Assembly (NCBI GenBank): GCA_020633205.1
Contig: JACKEB010000011.1
Coordinates: forward strand, 682,001-746,000
Source of the DNA: Polyangiaceae bacterium
Lineage (GTDB): Bacteria; Myxococcota_A; Polyangia; Polyangiales; Polyangiaceae
DNA: 64,000 nt
Direction: 5' to 3'
Each line of letters opens with the position of its first letter. Position 1 is the stretch's first letter. The translations under genes and the position numbers were made by a program. Of this stretch, positions 57,258-64,000 are shown one piece after another. The notes below the pieces were generated by a model. That model was not told where the DNA came from and did no database searches. It saw only the letters and a list, made by a program, of their open reading frames with translations.

Positions 57258-57533
57258 CTACCGGCAGAAGTAGAGCCCCGGTGGCCCCGCGGTTGAGGGT
57301 TTGCAGCTTCCGTCGAAGCAATCAGACGGAGCGGTTTGCGATGGATCGCAGACTTGGAAGACCGGTGCTGTGGCACTCGAGGGGCACGTGTCAGCGCAGC
57401 GTGCCTGAAAGCGTGGCGAAACGGAGGGCATTCGATTGGTTGTTGCGTGGCGCGAGCTTGTATCTGGGCACTGGGTGTCTCCTGCGTTGGTTCTGAGGCA
57501 GAGAGACGTTCCGCGGCAAACGGATTCAGCCGC
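57258..57533 (-). pseudogene. Remnant of a Cys-rich secreted protein gene
   Basis: The minus frame from the in-frame stop at 57534-57536 to the TAG at 57258-57260 reads as a Cys-rich protein end: SVCRGTSLCLRTNAGDTQC, then RCADTCPSSATAPVFQVCDP, CFDGSCKPS and LYFCR. The Cys spacing is like that of the two Cys-rich lipoproteins in the window. There is no plausible start codon after the stop, no signal peptide, and coding-like sequence does not continue cleanly upstream, so it appears to be the 3' part of a gene cut by a frameshift, deletion or premature stop. An alternative is a sequencing error within an intact gene. Confidence 0.5.
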
Positions 57534-57630
57534 TCAGCAGAATGCGCCATGCTCTGGAGCGGAACTTGCGATCTCCGTTCCCGGAAGCGAGCGGCGTATC
57601 CATGAGGATACGATGGGTGAGCGGTCCCGC

Positions 57631-57711
57631 TCAGCTTTGCTTGGGTGGCTTGGGTGGCTCGGGAGTTGGTGGCTCAATGTTGAACTGGAACCATCTCCAG
57701 CGCATCACCAT
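57631..57711 (-). CDS. Possible 26-residue micro-ORF
   Basis: This tiny frame overlaps the last 38 bases of the 57674-57853 ORF in another frame. It begins ATG-GTG-ATG, encodes MVMRWRWFQFNIE and ends with a Pro/Lys-rich tail PPTPEPPKPPKQS. Either it is a separate translated peptide, or the real gene is the upstream ORF continued through a frameshift. Neither can be decided here. Confidence 0.25.
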   Translation of the reverse strand: MVMRWRWFQFNIEPPTPEPPKPPKQS

Positions 57712-57853
57712 GCTCGTTCAGCATTTCCACACGCGGAGGCCAAGGGATGTCTGGTCGTTGCGGGCGCTCATTCGCGGGAGCGAGCAAGAACTGCTCCAGC
57801 TTTTCCAGGATGACTTCGATGGACTCGCTTGGCGGGGTAGAGACATCGGTCAT
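57674..57853 (-). CDS. Small hypothetical protein (59 aa)
   Basis: The frame starting MTDVSTPPSESIEVILEKLE encodes 59 residues with a helix-like N-terminal half and a Pro/Trp segment RPDIPWPPRVEMLNE. G/C is favoured at most third positions, which supports coding. No strong ribosome-binding sequence is seen. No family recognised. Confidence 0.4.
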   Translation of the reverse strand: MTDVSTPPSESIEVILEKLEQFLLAPANERPQRPDIPWPPRVEMLNEHGDALEMVPVQH

Positions 57854-58087
57854 AGGCGCTGGCACTAGCACCCGCGACTTGAGTCGCCATGGGGAACCAT
57901 GCCCGGCGGACCTCACCCCCGAAGAAGCGAGCTTTGGAGCCCAAATCGTGTGCTTCAGCGCCTTGGAGAGCGCTTTTTGCTGGAGCCCTGAGGACGGACT
58001 TTGATACCTAGTGACTGGGTTGGGGGCGTGCCGCGGAGGCGTTTCCGCGAGGTCGTCCTGGAACTCCGCGCGCGCTGCGCCAGGCGC
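57854..58087. other. Intergenic stretch, no gene supported
   Basis: It contains GACCTCACCCCCGAAGAAGCG at 57910-57930, another copy of the recurrent TCACCCCC-type sequence. Short plus-strand frames here lack coding features. Confidence 0.35.
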
Positions 58088-58654
58088 CTAGCGACTACGA
58101 GGTGGTGCTGCGCGATGGCTCAACGGTTGGTGGCGCTCGAGGGTGAAGTAGCTTGGGGTGCTGACGTTCTTGAGGCCGGTCTCGATGTAGGACCAGCCGA
58201 GGAGTAGGTCGCTCGAGCCTTTCTCCACGGCAACGATCGGGTCGCGTACGCGGTTGACGAAATCGAGGGTCTTGTTCTGACCGAGGCTGTAGTCGATCAT
58301 CAGGCCGCCGTTCAGGGCTGGGCCGGGCACCTCGTAATCGTCGAGGGAGACGACTTGGTAGTGACCGAAGCTGAAGATCTCGCCCTTCTTGATCATGGGT
58401 TCCCAGCTTGGGTCCTCGAGGGGTGACTGCTCGATGCGCACGTTCCAGCCCCGCAAGTCGCCGGTCTCGGGGTCGCGGTGGAAGGTCTTCATGAACTTCT
58501 TCCACGTGAGCCGCTCCACGATGCCAGGCAAGCCGAGGGAAACGCCCTTGTACTCGAAGTCGTCGAGGGACTCCGGGTCGATGGGATAGCCGCGGCTGAG
58601 CTCCTTGCGTAGCTCATCGGGGCTCAAGTCGAGGAAGTCACGGTAGCTCGCCAT
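58088..58654 (-). CDS. Hypothetical cytoplasmic protein
   Basis: A 188-residue protein starting MASYRDFLDLSPDELRKEL. It has no signal peptide. Distinctive stretches are WKKFMKTFHRDPETGDLRGW, FSFGHYQVVSLDDYE, IDYSLGQNKTLDFVNRVRDP and LLLGWSYIETG, suggesting a compact beta-rich fold, possibly lipocalin-like. No family is recognised with confidence. It lies 27 bp upstream of the ABC-2 permease gene on the same strand. Confidence 0.7.
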   Translation of the reverse strand: MASYRDFLDLSPDELRKELSRGYPIDPESLDDFEYKGVSLGLPGIVERLTWKKFMKTFHRDPETGDLRGWNVRIEQSPLEDPSWEPMIKKGEIFSFGHYQVVSLDDYEVPGPALNGGLMIDYSLGQNKTLDFVNRVRDPIVAVEKGSSDLLLGWSYIETGLKNVSTPSYFTLERHQPLSHRAAPPRSR

Positions 58655-58681
58655 AGGCGGACTCTATCAGGCTCTGGCCGG

Positions 58682-59488
58682 CTAACCCAGCATGCGCCGG
58701 CGGGTGAAATGGTGGGCAATGCTGAAGAACACCAGGAGGCCGATGCTCGTGCAACCGATCAGCCACACCAGGTGCCCACCCGGGTCTCCGTGTACGAGGA
58801 GGCCACGAGACGTTTCCGCGAGGTGATAAACAGGGTTCAACTGCATCACGGTGCGCAGCCACGCCTGCTTCGGCTCGAGGGGGAAATACGTGTTGCTGAT
58901 CAGGCTGATGGGCATGCCGATCAGGAACACCGGGTAGTTCATGTGATCGATGGACGGAACGATCGCCGTGAAAATCAGGCCAAATGCGGAGAAGCAGAAG
59001 CCAGCCAGCATGCCCAGGAAGGGCAACACCGGGAGCCACCCGAGGCGCAGGTCGACCCAGCCCAGCAGGTCGAAGACGGCGAGCACCGCACACACGATGG
59101 CCGAGTTCATGAAGCCCCGCACGCCGGCCCAGAGGATCTCGCCCCAAACCAAGTGTGGCAGCTCGACCTGGGTGGCCAAGATGCCGTCCCAGGTCTTCTG
59201 GTAGAACATGCGCACGTACGCTGAGTAGAGCGACTCGTAGAACGGAGTGCCGAAGGCCGTGTAGGCGATCAATCCGGGTGCCACGTAGGTGGCATAGGAA
59301 AGCGTTGCCCCGTGGTAATTGAGCTCGCCGACGTAGCCTTGTAGTCCCAGGCCAAACGCCAGAAAGAAGACCACGGGTTCCATCGCTGGCGGGAAGAACG
59401 CCGTGCGCCAGTTGCGCAGGTACACCAGGGCATTGCGCCGCAACACCGCGAGGGAGCGCCAGTCCAGCACCTCTAGCCAGTACTTCAC
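58682..59488 (-). CDS. ABC-2 type exporter permease (NodJ-like)
   Basis: A 268-residue membrane subunit with about six transmembrane helices. Features of the NodJ/lipooligosaccharide exporter group are RNALVYLRNWRTAFFPPAMEPV, YVAPGLIAYTAFGTPFYES, SNTYFPLEPKQAWLRTV and NPVYHLAETSRGLL. It overlaps the ATPase gene by 4 bp and almost certainly forms a transporter with it. Substrate unknown (polysaccharide, lipid or drug). Confidence 0.92.
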   Translation of the reverse strand: MKYWLEVLDWRSLAVLRRNALVYLRNWRTAFFPPAMEPVVFFLAFGLGLQGYVGELNYHGATLSYATYVAPGLIAYTAFGTPFYESLYSAYVRMFYQKTWDGILATQVELPHLVWGEILWAGVRGFMNSAIVCAVLAVFDLLGWVDLRLGWLPVLPFLGMLAGFCFSAFGLIFTAIVPSIDHMNYPVFLIGMPISLISNTYFPLEPKQAWLRTVMQLNPVYHLAETSRGLLVHGDPGGHLVWLIGCTSIGLLVFFSIAHHFTRRRMLG

Positions 59489-60405
59489 TTCTTGGCTCCG
59501 CTACTGCGCGACAACTCCAGGAACAAGTCGTCAAGGTTCGGTGGGCGAACCGTGAGGCGCACGTCGGGCAGGCGCTCGCTGATGTCCGCAAGTTGCCTCG
59601 CGGTAACGGGCGCCAAGACGTCGCTCAGGACCTTGTGGGTCGGTAGCCCCATCTCTTGCAAGACCTCGAGCACTTGGGCGCGCTCTTCGAGATCTGCGCG
59701 TAGGGTCAACACGTGCTCTCCGAGCAGGCTGCCCAGCACTTCGTGGGGTAGTCCGCGCGCGGCGACGCGCCCTTCGCGTAGCACCACTAGCTGATCGCTC
59801 AGGCGCTCCGCTTCATCCATGTAGTGAGTCGTGAGGATGACGCCCATGCCCGCCTTGCGCAGCTGATCCACCAGCTCCCACACCGCAACTCGCGCCGCTG
59901 GGTCGAGGCCTGTGGTTGGCTCGTCCAGGAACAGGATCTCCGGGTGATGAACGATGCTCCGCGCGATGAGCAGGCGCTGCTTGTAGCCACCGCTCAGGGC
60001 GTGAGGTGAAGCGTCGCGATACTGCGTCAGATCGAACTGCTCGAGCAGCTGCTGGACGCGCTGTTTCACGTTGGGCACGCGCGGGTTGAAGTACCCAGCG
60101 TAGACTTGCAGGTTCTGTTCGACGCTGAAGTCGTAGTCGAGGGTGTCCTCTTGGGTGCAGACACCGATGATGCGCTTCAGCGCGGTTCGCTCACTCGCGA
60201 AGTCGCGTCCTTGATAGCGGATCTCCCCAGCGTCCGGCTCGATGAAGCCGTACAGCATGCGTAGAGTCGTCGTCTTGCCTGCACCGTTGGGTCCGAGCAA
60301 CCCGAGCACGGAGCCTGCGTTGCAGGTGAGCTCGAGCTGACTCACGACTTCCCGGTCACCGTAGGACTTGCTCAGTCCTCGGGTCTCGAGCAGTGGCGCG
60401 GTCAT
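59485..60405 (-). CDS. ABC transporter ATPase (NodI/DrrA-like)
   Basis: A 306-residue ATPase from MTAPLLETRGLSKSYGD. Walker A GPNGAGKT, the Q-loop in IIGVCTQEDTLDYDF, signature LSGGYKQRL (Y and K in place of the usual E/Q), Walker B ILFLDEPTTGLDP and switch His in LTTHYMDEAE. The C-terminal extension (ERLPDVRLTVRPPNLDDLFL) is typical of ABC-2 ATPases. The start overlaps the upstream stop by one base (TGATG). Confidence 0.93.
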   Translation of the reverse strand: MTAPLLETRGLSKSYGDREVVSQLELTCNAGSVLGLLGPNGAGKTTTLRMLYGFIEPDAGEIRYQGRDFASERTALKRIIGVCTQEDTLDYDFSVEQNLQVYAGYFNPRVPNVKQRVQQLLEQFDLTQYRDASPHALSGGYKQRLLIARSIVHHPEILFLDEPTTGLDPAARVAVWELVDQLRKAGMGVILTTHYMDEAERLSDQLVVLREGRVAARGLPHEVLGSLLGEHVLTLRADLEERAQVLEVLQEMGLPTHKVLSDVLAPVTARQLADISERLPDVRLTVRPPNLDDLFLELSRSSGAKK

Positions 60406-60863
60406 CAGTGATGTCCGTAGGGCGTCAACTCTGCATCGATCAGGATGCTCGAGCGATCTTCGGGGTCGACGATCACTTTGACTTCGCAGCCCGGCTGAAT
60501 GCGCGGGATTGCCAGCTGGTCGATGATGGCCTCGGTCAGGCCCTGGTAGGTTTGGCCCTTGAAGGTGACCTCGAGCTCGAACTGCACCAACGGGTGATCG
60601 TTGATACCTCCTCCGCGGCTCGAGATCTTCAGCACCTTGGCGGTACCCGGTTCGCCTCGCGCCTGCAGTTCGCGACGCTCCTTGCTCTCCTTGGACGCGT
60701 CGATCGCCTTCATGGTCAGGCCGATCACGACCATTGAGATCATGATCGTGCCGCCGATCCCCTTCAGCGTGTTGCTGTCCGCTGCGAAGCCAGCGATCAC
60801 GAAGCCCCACGCAACCGAGCCTGGGATCGAGAGCAACACGAACTTCCGCTGGGACTCCTTCAC
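60405..60863 (-). CDS. Two-helix membrane protein with DUF3592-like domain
   Basis: A 152-residue protein with two N-terminal transmembrane helices (VLLSIPGSVAWGFVIAGFAA, GGTIMISMVVIGLTM) and a C-terminal soluble domain beginning GTAKVLKISSRGGGINDHP and closing VKVIVDPEDRSSILID, like DUF3592 or similar small beta-domains. It is immediately upstream of and coupled to the ABC ATPase gene, so it may assist the exporter. Confidence 0.72.
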   Translation of the reverse strand: MKESQRKFVLLSIPGSVAWGFVIAGFAADSNTLKGIGGTIMISMVVIGLTMKAIDASKESKERRELQARGEPGTAKVLKISSRGGGINDHPLVQFELEVTFKGQTYQGLTEAIIDQLAIPRIQPGCEVKVIVDPEDRSSILIDAELTPYGHH

Positions 60864-60913
60864 GGATGCGAACTCAAGCCGCGTGGGGCATGCGAGTCAA
60901 GCGCGACCTGGCA

Positions 60914-61420
60914 TCACTTGCTGGATTCGATGCAGTGGCAGCTCACGTCGATGCCCGTGTTCTTGGTGCGATAGGTCTGGCACATCTCCTGGCAGACCTT
61001 GGTTGCTACTGCCTTGGGTACACCGAAAATCACGAAGCGCTCATCTCGAAGCTTGGTTTCGGGTACCTCTTTGGTGGAGAGGTAAGTCTGGTGGATCGGC
61101 TTGTTGTCGAAGGTGGCCGCGTAGAAGTAGGGCGGTTCCTCGAGGCACTCCGACGTATACGATTTGAGGCACTCCTCGCACTCGTCCAGCAGGCCACCGA
61201 TGACATCCGCTTTGACCTCAGCCTGTTGCGCGTTGCACTCATCCAGGCCGTGAGTCTTGATCAGACCCACTAGCGTGAGGCTGGTGGTTTTGAGAGTCAC
61301 CTTGGCCTCTAGGTGCATGTAGCCAGGTGGGCCAGTGTAGGTTTCTTTCTGCGACTTCTTGCAGCTCAGCAGTAACGGCAGCGCCCCGAGCAGCGCCAAA
61401 GCGAACAGCTTTCGCAACAT
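60914..61420 (-). CDS. Cys-containing lipoprotein of unknown function
   Basis: From MLRKLFALALLGALPLLLSC the product is 168 residues, with the lipobox LLLSC followed by KKSQKE. The mature domain has several Cys, including DECEECLKSYTSECLEE and VCQEMCQT, and ends near VSCHCIESSK. No family recognised. It is the upstream neighbour of the exporter unit on the same strand. Confidence 0.75.
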   Translation of the reverse strand: MLRKLFALALLGALPLLLSCKKSQKETYTGPPGYMHLEAKVTLKTTSLTLVGLIKTHGLDECNAQQAEVKADVIGGLLDECEECLKSYTSECLEEPPYFYAATFDNKPIHQTYLSTKEVPETKLRDERFVIFGVPKAVATKVCQEMCQTYRTKNTGIDVSCHCIESSK

Positions 61421-61471
61421 GCCGTGCAGCGTTTCCGAGCGGTCTTGTGACGTCAAGGGTCGAGCGACGCG

Positions 61472-62812
61472 CTACGGCGTGGGCGCTGGGACTGCTGCGA
61501 GCTTCTCCAAGCTGAGACCGGCAGCTTTCAGCGGGACATCGCAGGTTGCTGTGCGTTTGCTCGGGATTTCGCCTTCGAGTTGCAGCTCCAGTTCCGTGTG
61601 AAAACGCAAGAAAGACGAGTGAAGCTCAAATTCCGTGAGGTCATCGCGCCCGACCTTCAGTGGCGTCTTCGAGAACAAGCCGTACGCTTCCGGTCGGGGT
61701 TTGCCGTATTTCTTGCTGCAAGCCGCCGAAGCCGCGCGGATGAGCCTTGGGCCAGCCACGGCAAGCAGTGTGTCGATGTCGAGCTCTGCGCCCGTGGGCA
61801 CGGAGTAGTTCAGTCGCAGCTTGGTCGAGTAGTCGATGCTGCAGTTCAGGCTGAACACTTGGTTCGTGCTGAGCAACCGGGCACAACCAAGTTCGCCGTA
61901 TTGCGCATGCTTGACCTGGTTGTAAAACCCATCGATGCGCGCGTTGATGCGTCTGACCAGCGCTTGTTGATTCGGCAGTCGGCTCATGACTCGCTCGGTG
62001 TCCCAGCCGAGCGGCTCGGGTCGCGCTCCTTCTGGTGCTGGGGAGCGGGGCGCGTAGCCCGCCAAGTAGGCGAGGGGACCGCAACCGACCCAATCTGCAC
62101 GCTCTGCGTAGGTGATGCGACAGCCAGCTTCGTCAATGGGTGATAGGCCAGCGACGAACGACATCCCAGTGTGGTCGAGCCATACCTTGGCGTAAACCTC
62201 CTGGTGCTCCGTGGAGTTGCAGGCTTCTTTGAGTACGTTGTTGAGGTCGTTGCCGCCGGGAAATAGTTGCTTGAGCGGTACGGGCTCGAAGCGTCTGCCG
62301 TTCCACTCGAAGAGGTGGCTCTCGACACCGCCTGGACGCAAGTTGCCGTCGGCGTTCGCGTAGAAGCTGGCGCACTCGAGGTTGATCAGCCGGCCGTCGT
62401 TGTGGCCGACGGAGCACTGAGTGTTGCGCTGATGCAGACGTCGCCAGTATTGACGCAAGCCAACAAGGCGCGGGTCGTTCTTGCTGTCGGCTAGCGAATC
62501 GCCATCGACGCTCAGCGGCGCCGTGGTCGCCACGGCCTTGCAGCTGGGTGGCGGCGGCAGCACCTTTGGAAACCCGGCGTCCGTCGCCGCAGCGTCCTGC
62601 GGGGCGGCGTGCGTCGGCTGCGTACCCGCGTCCGCCTTGGGTCGCTCGTCTGGGTCGAATTCAAGGTAAGGGAACGCTGGCTTCGCAGAGGCTTCGCTCG
62701 GGGCCGCTGCCGCTGTCTGGTGACGTTCGTGCTTGTTCGCCCTCGCGCCCGCGCAGGCGGCGCATGTGAGCAGTGAGCCTAGGGTGACTGAGAGCCAACG
62801 CTGATTCGACAC
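61472..62812 (-). CDS. Exported lipoprotein-like protein of unknown function
   Basis: A GTG at 62812 gives 446 residues with a signal ending in LLTCAACAG (lipobox-type). A low-complexity linker to about residue 80 is followed by a conserved-looking domain with several Cys: PPPSCKAVATT, QRNTQCSVGHNDGRLINLEC, ACNSTEHQEVY and SLNCSIDYSTKLRLNY. A duplication is suggested by similar WRRLHQRNTQCSVGH-type and VKHAQYGELGCARLL-type phrases. No known domain was recognised. The frame extends far upstream (to 63325), but that is antisense to the PAP2 gene and is rejected. Confidence 0.7.
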   Translation of the reverse strand: MSNQRWLSVTLGSLLTCAACAGARANKHERHQTAAAAPSEASAKPAFPYLEFDPDERPKADAGTQPTHAAPQDAAATDAGFPKVLPPPPSCKAVATTAPLSVDGDSLADSKNDPRLVGLRQYWRRLHQRNTQCSVGHNDGRLINLECASFYANADGNLRPGGVESHLFEWNGRRFEPVPLKQLFPGGNDLNNVLKEACNSTEHQEVYAKVWLDHTGMSFVAGLSPIDEAGCRITYAERADWVGCGPLAYLAGYAPRSPAPEGARPEPLGWDTERVMSRLPNQQALVRRINARIDGFYNQVKHAQYGELGCARLLSTNQVFSLNCSIDYSTKLRLNYSVPTGAELDIDTLLAVAGPRLIRAASAACSKKYGKPRPEAYGLFSKTPLKVGRDDLTEFELHSSFLRFHTELELQLEGEIPSKRTATCDVPLKAAGLSLEKLAAVPAPTP

Positions 62813-62926
62813 GAGCCGTACGTGGAGTGCCCGCACGCCTGCTGGGGGGCTCACTCGCCCCGCAAGCTGTTCAGCCGTGTCCTTGCGCCCCACGTTTCCC
62901 CTCCTGATCGGCGCTATAAGAGCGTC

Positions 62927-63643
62927 GTGCTCACGCCTGCGACTCAACAGCCTACCCGAGATCCTGCGCTGCGGGTCGCCGGCTTGTTGGTGCTCGGGCT
63001 CTTGGGCTTGTTTGGCGTATTGGCGAGCAGCGCTGGCAGTCCTGGCGTGCTGAGCGCTTGGGATCAGCGGTTGATTCAGCTGCTTCGCGGCGCGGATCTG
63101 GCGACGCCCGCTGGTCCACCCTGGCTGCTCGGAGTCCTCCAGCAGTTCTCGTCGCTGGGCAGCGGACCGGTGGTGGCGCTCCTCGTCGGCGTCGTGCTCG
63201 GGTACCTGGTGTTGATCCGGCACCAGCGCACGGCGCTCGTCTTCTTGGTGTGCGTGTTGGCAGCTGCCTTCACGACCTACCTGCTGAAGGGCGCCATCCA
63301 GCGACCGCGACCGCTCGTGATGCACGCCGCGTTCGCCTTGGACGCCTACTCATTTCCGAGCGGACATTCCCTGATCTCGGCGACCGTGTACCCGACCCTC
63401 GGCACGTTGCTCGGCCGTATCGTGGCAAGTCGAAGGGCTAGGGTCTACTGCATGACGGTGGCTGCGCTGCTGACGCTGCTCATCGGATTCAGCCGTGTGT
63501 ACCTTGGTCGTCATTACCCCACGGATGTGCTCGCGGGTTGGTGCCTGGGTCTCGTCTGGTCCGTCGTTGCGTGGGGCTTGTTCCGCCGCCTGCAACAAGC
63601 AGGGGTGGTCGCGGCGCCCGGAACCGAAGACGCGCCAGAGTGA
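62927..63643 (+). CDS. PAP2-family membrane phosphatase
   Basis: A 238-residue protein with about five to six transmembrane helices. All three PAP2 motifs are complete: KGAIQRPRP (KxxxxxxRP), FPSGHS and SRVYLGRHYPTD (SRxxxxxHxxxD). It should therefore be an active lipid or pyrophosphate phosphatase, for example on undecaprenyl pyrophosphate or phosphatidate. The GTG at 62927 is the preferred start; an ATG at 62822 would add about 35 hydrophilic residues. Confidence 0.9.
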   Translation: MLTPATQQPTRDPALRVAGLLVLGLLGLFGVLASSAGSPGVLSAWDQRLIQLLRGADLATPAGPPWLLGVLQQFSSLGSGPVVALLVGVVLGYLVLIRHQRTALVFLVCVLAAAFTTYLLKGAIQRPRPLVMHAAFALDAYSFPSGHSLISATVYPTLGTLLGRIVASRRARVYCMTVAALLTLLIGFSRVYLGRHYPTDVLAGWCLGLVWSVVAWGLFRRLQQAGVVAAPGTEDAPE

Positions 63644-63749
63644 GCCGTCGGGCTCAACTTTTTCCGCTGTGGAAGCACGCTGAGCGCGTGCGTTGGACCG
63701 CGCGAAACCCTGTGGTCCCTCAATAGCGCCATGCTAGCGTCGCGCGCCT

Positions 63750-64000
63750 ATGCTCCTCGCGCAGCGCTGGGCCCTCTCGACCGCAGCCATCTTGACCCGC
63801 ATCAACCAGGATGCGCCGTATCTGTTGGGGGGCGGCCCGCGAAACCGGGATGACTACGTCAAATCTGCCCAGGACGTGCTCGCGAGCTCTTGGGGAGCTC
63901 AGGACGCTGAGAAGCTTCGCAGCACCATCGAGTGGCTGCGCGAGCAGGGGCACAGCGCCAGCTACGAGAAGGCGCAAGGCGAGTGTAACCAGTTGCTCGC
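63750..64000 (+). CDS. DUF1266-like protein, C-terminus beyond the window
   Basis: The frame starts MLLAQRWALSTAAILTRINQ and is open to the right edge (83 complete codons plus a partial one). The phrases RWALSTAAILTRINQ, DVLASSWGAQDAEKL and TIEWLREQGHSASYE match the N-terminal part of DUF1266 proteins (YbeU/YbeR-like), whose function is unknown. Only a fragment is visible, so identification is tentative. Confidence 0.6.
   Translation, partial: MLLAQRWALSTAAILTRINQDAPYLLGGGPRNRDDYVKSAQDVLASSWGAQDAEKLRSTIEWLREQGHSASYEKAQGECNQLL

Overview
The window looks like chromosomal DNA of a Myxococcota (myxobacterial) species, probably from the Polyangiales/Sorangiineae side. The basis is high GC, a MYXO-CTERM sorting tail (17513-19252) and a variant of it (32955-33365), a DUF2378-type protein found mainly in myxobacteria (2889-3470), many lipoproteins with long Gly/Ser linkers, a membrane Ser/Thr kinase, a sigma-54 activator and stand-alone receiver proteins. 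No rRNA, tRNA, CRISPR array, phage or insertion sequence was seen. The gene set reads as ordinary core and accessory chromosome, dense in cell-envelope genes.

Layout. 1-6.7 kb: a partial M61-like peptidase, a glycine-rich beta-helix lipoprotein, a DUF2378-type protein, an F420-type nitroreductase with a CBM9-like partner, and a polytopic membrane protein. 6.8-14.4 kb: a glycine-rich RRM RNA-binding protein with a structured leader and a terminator; a head-to-head EamA transporter / MocR regulator pair; a two-gene unit encoding a histidine-rich membrane protein; a coiled-coil protein; a second EamA transporter; a LOG-family phosphoribohydrolase; a CAP-domain lipoprotein. 14.9-23 kb: BI-1, recN, a MYXO-CTERM beta-helix protein, and a four-gene stop/start-overlapping unit (LEA14-like lipoprotein, alpha/beta hydrolase, FG-GAP lipoprotein, RDD protein). 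23-33 kb: a radical SAM-DUF2344 fusion, small envelope proteins, a Cys-rich/ferritin-like lipoprotein, an SDR, a papain-like protease, a PETase-like hydrolase. 33.4-38.5 kb: a structured repeat element and an xdhCAB xanthine dehydrogenase operon. 38.5-46.2 kb: a receiver, a sigma-54 activator, class II DAHP synthase coupled to a PAP2 protein and a beta-barrel, then a Ser/Thr kinase. 46.2-51.2 kb: a KAS III-like enzyme, a methyltransferase, two envelope proteins, asd. 51.3-55.5 kb: the bacterial RNA-repair pair hen1-pnkp. 55.7-64 kb: a Cys-rich lipoprotein, a receiver paralogous to the one at 38.5 kb, a 1-kb stretch with a broken Cys-rich gene and two tiny ORFs, an ABC-2 exporter unit, two lipoproteins, a PAP2 phosphatase and a partial DUF1266-like gene.

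The best-defined specialised system is hen1-pnkp. The two genes overlap by 10 bp and both products keep every catalytic motif of known 3'-terminal 2'-O-methylating RNA end-healing and sealing enzymes. The least explained items are the histidine-rich membrane protein pair (9879-11455), the ferritin-like/Cys-rich chimera (27273-28646), the inverted-repeat element at 33451-33632, a recurring TCACCCCC(A/G)A sequence in and near gene boundaries, and the remnant and micro-ORFs at 57.2-57.9 kb. All assignments come from reading sequence and motifs; no database search was run.
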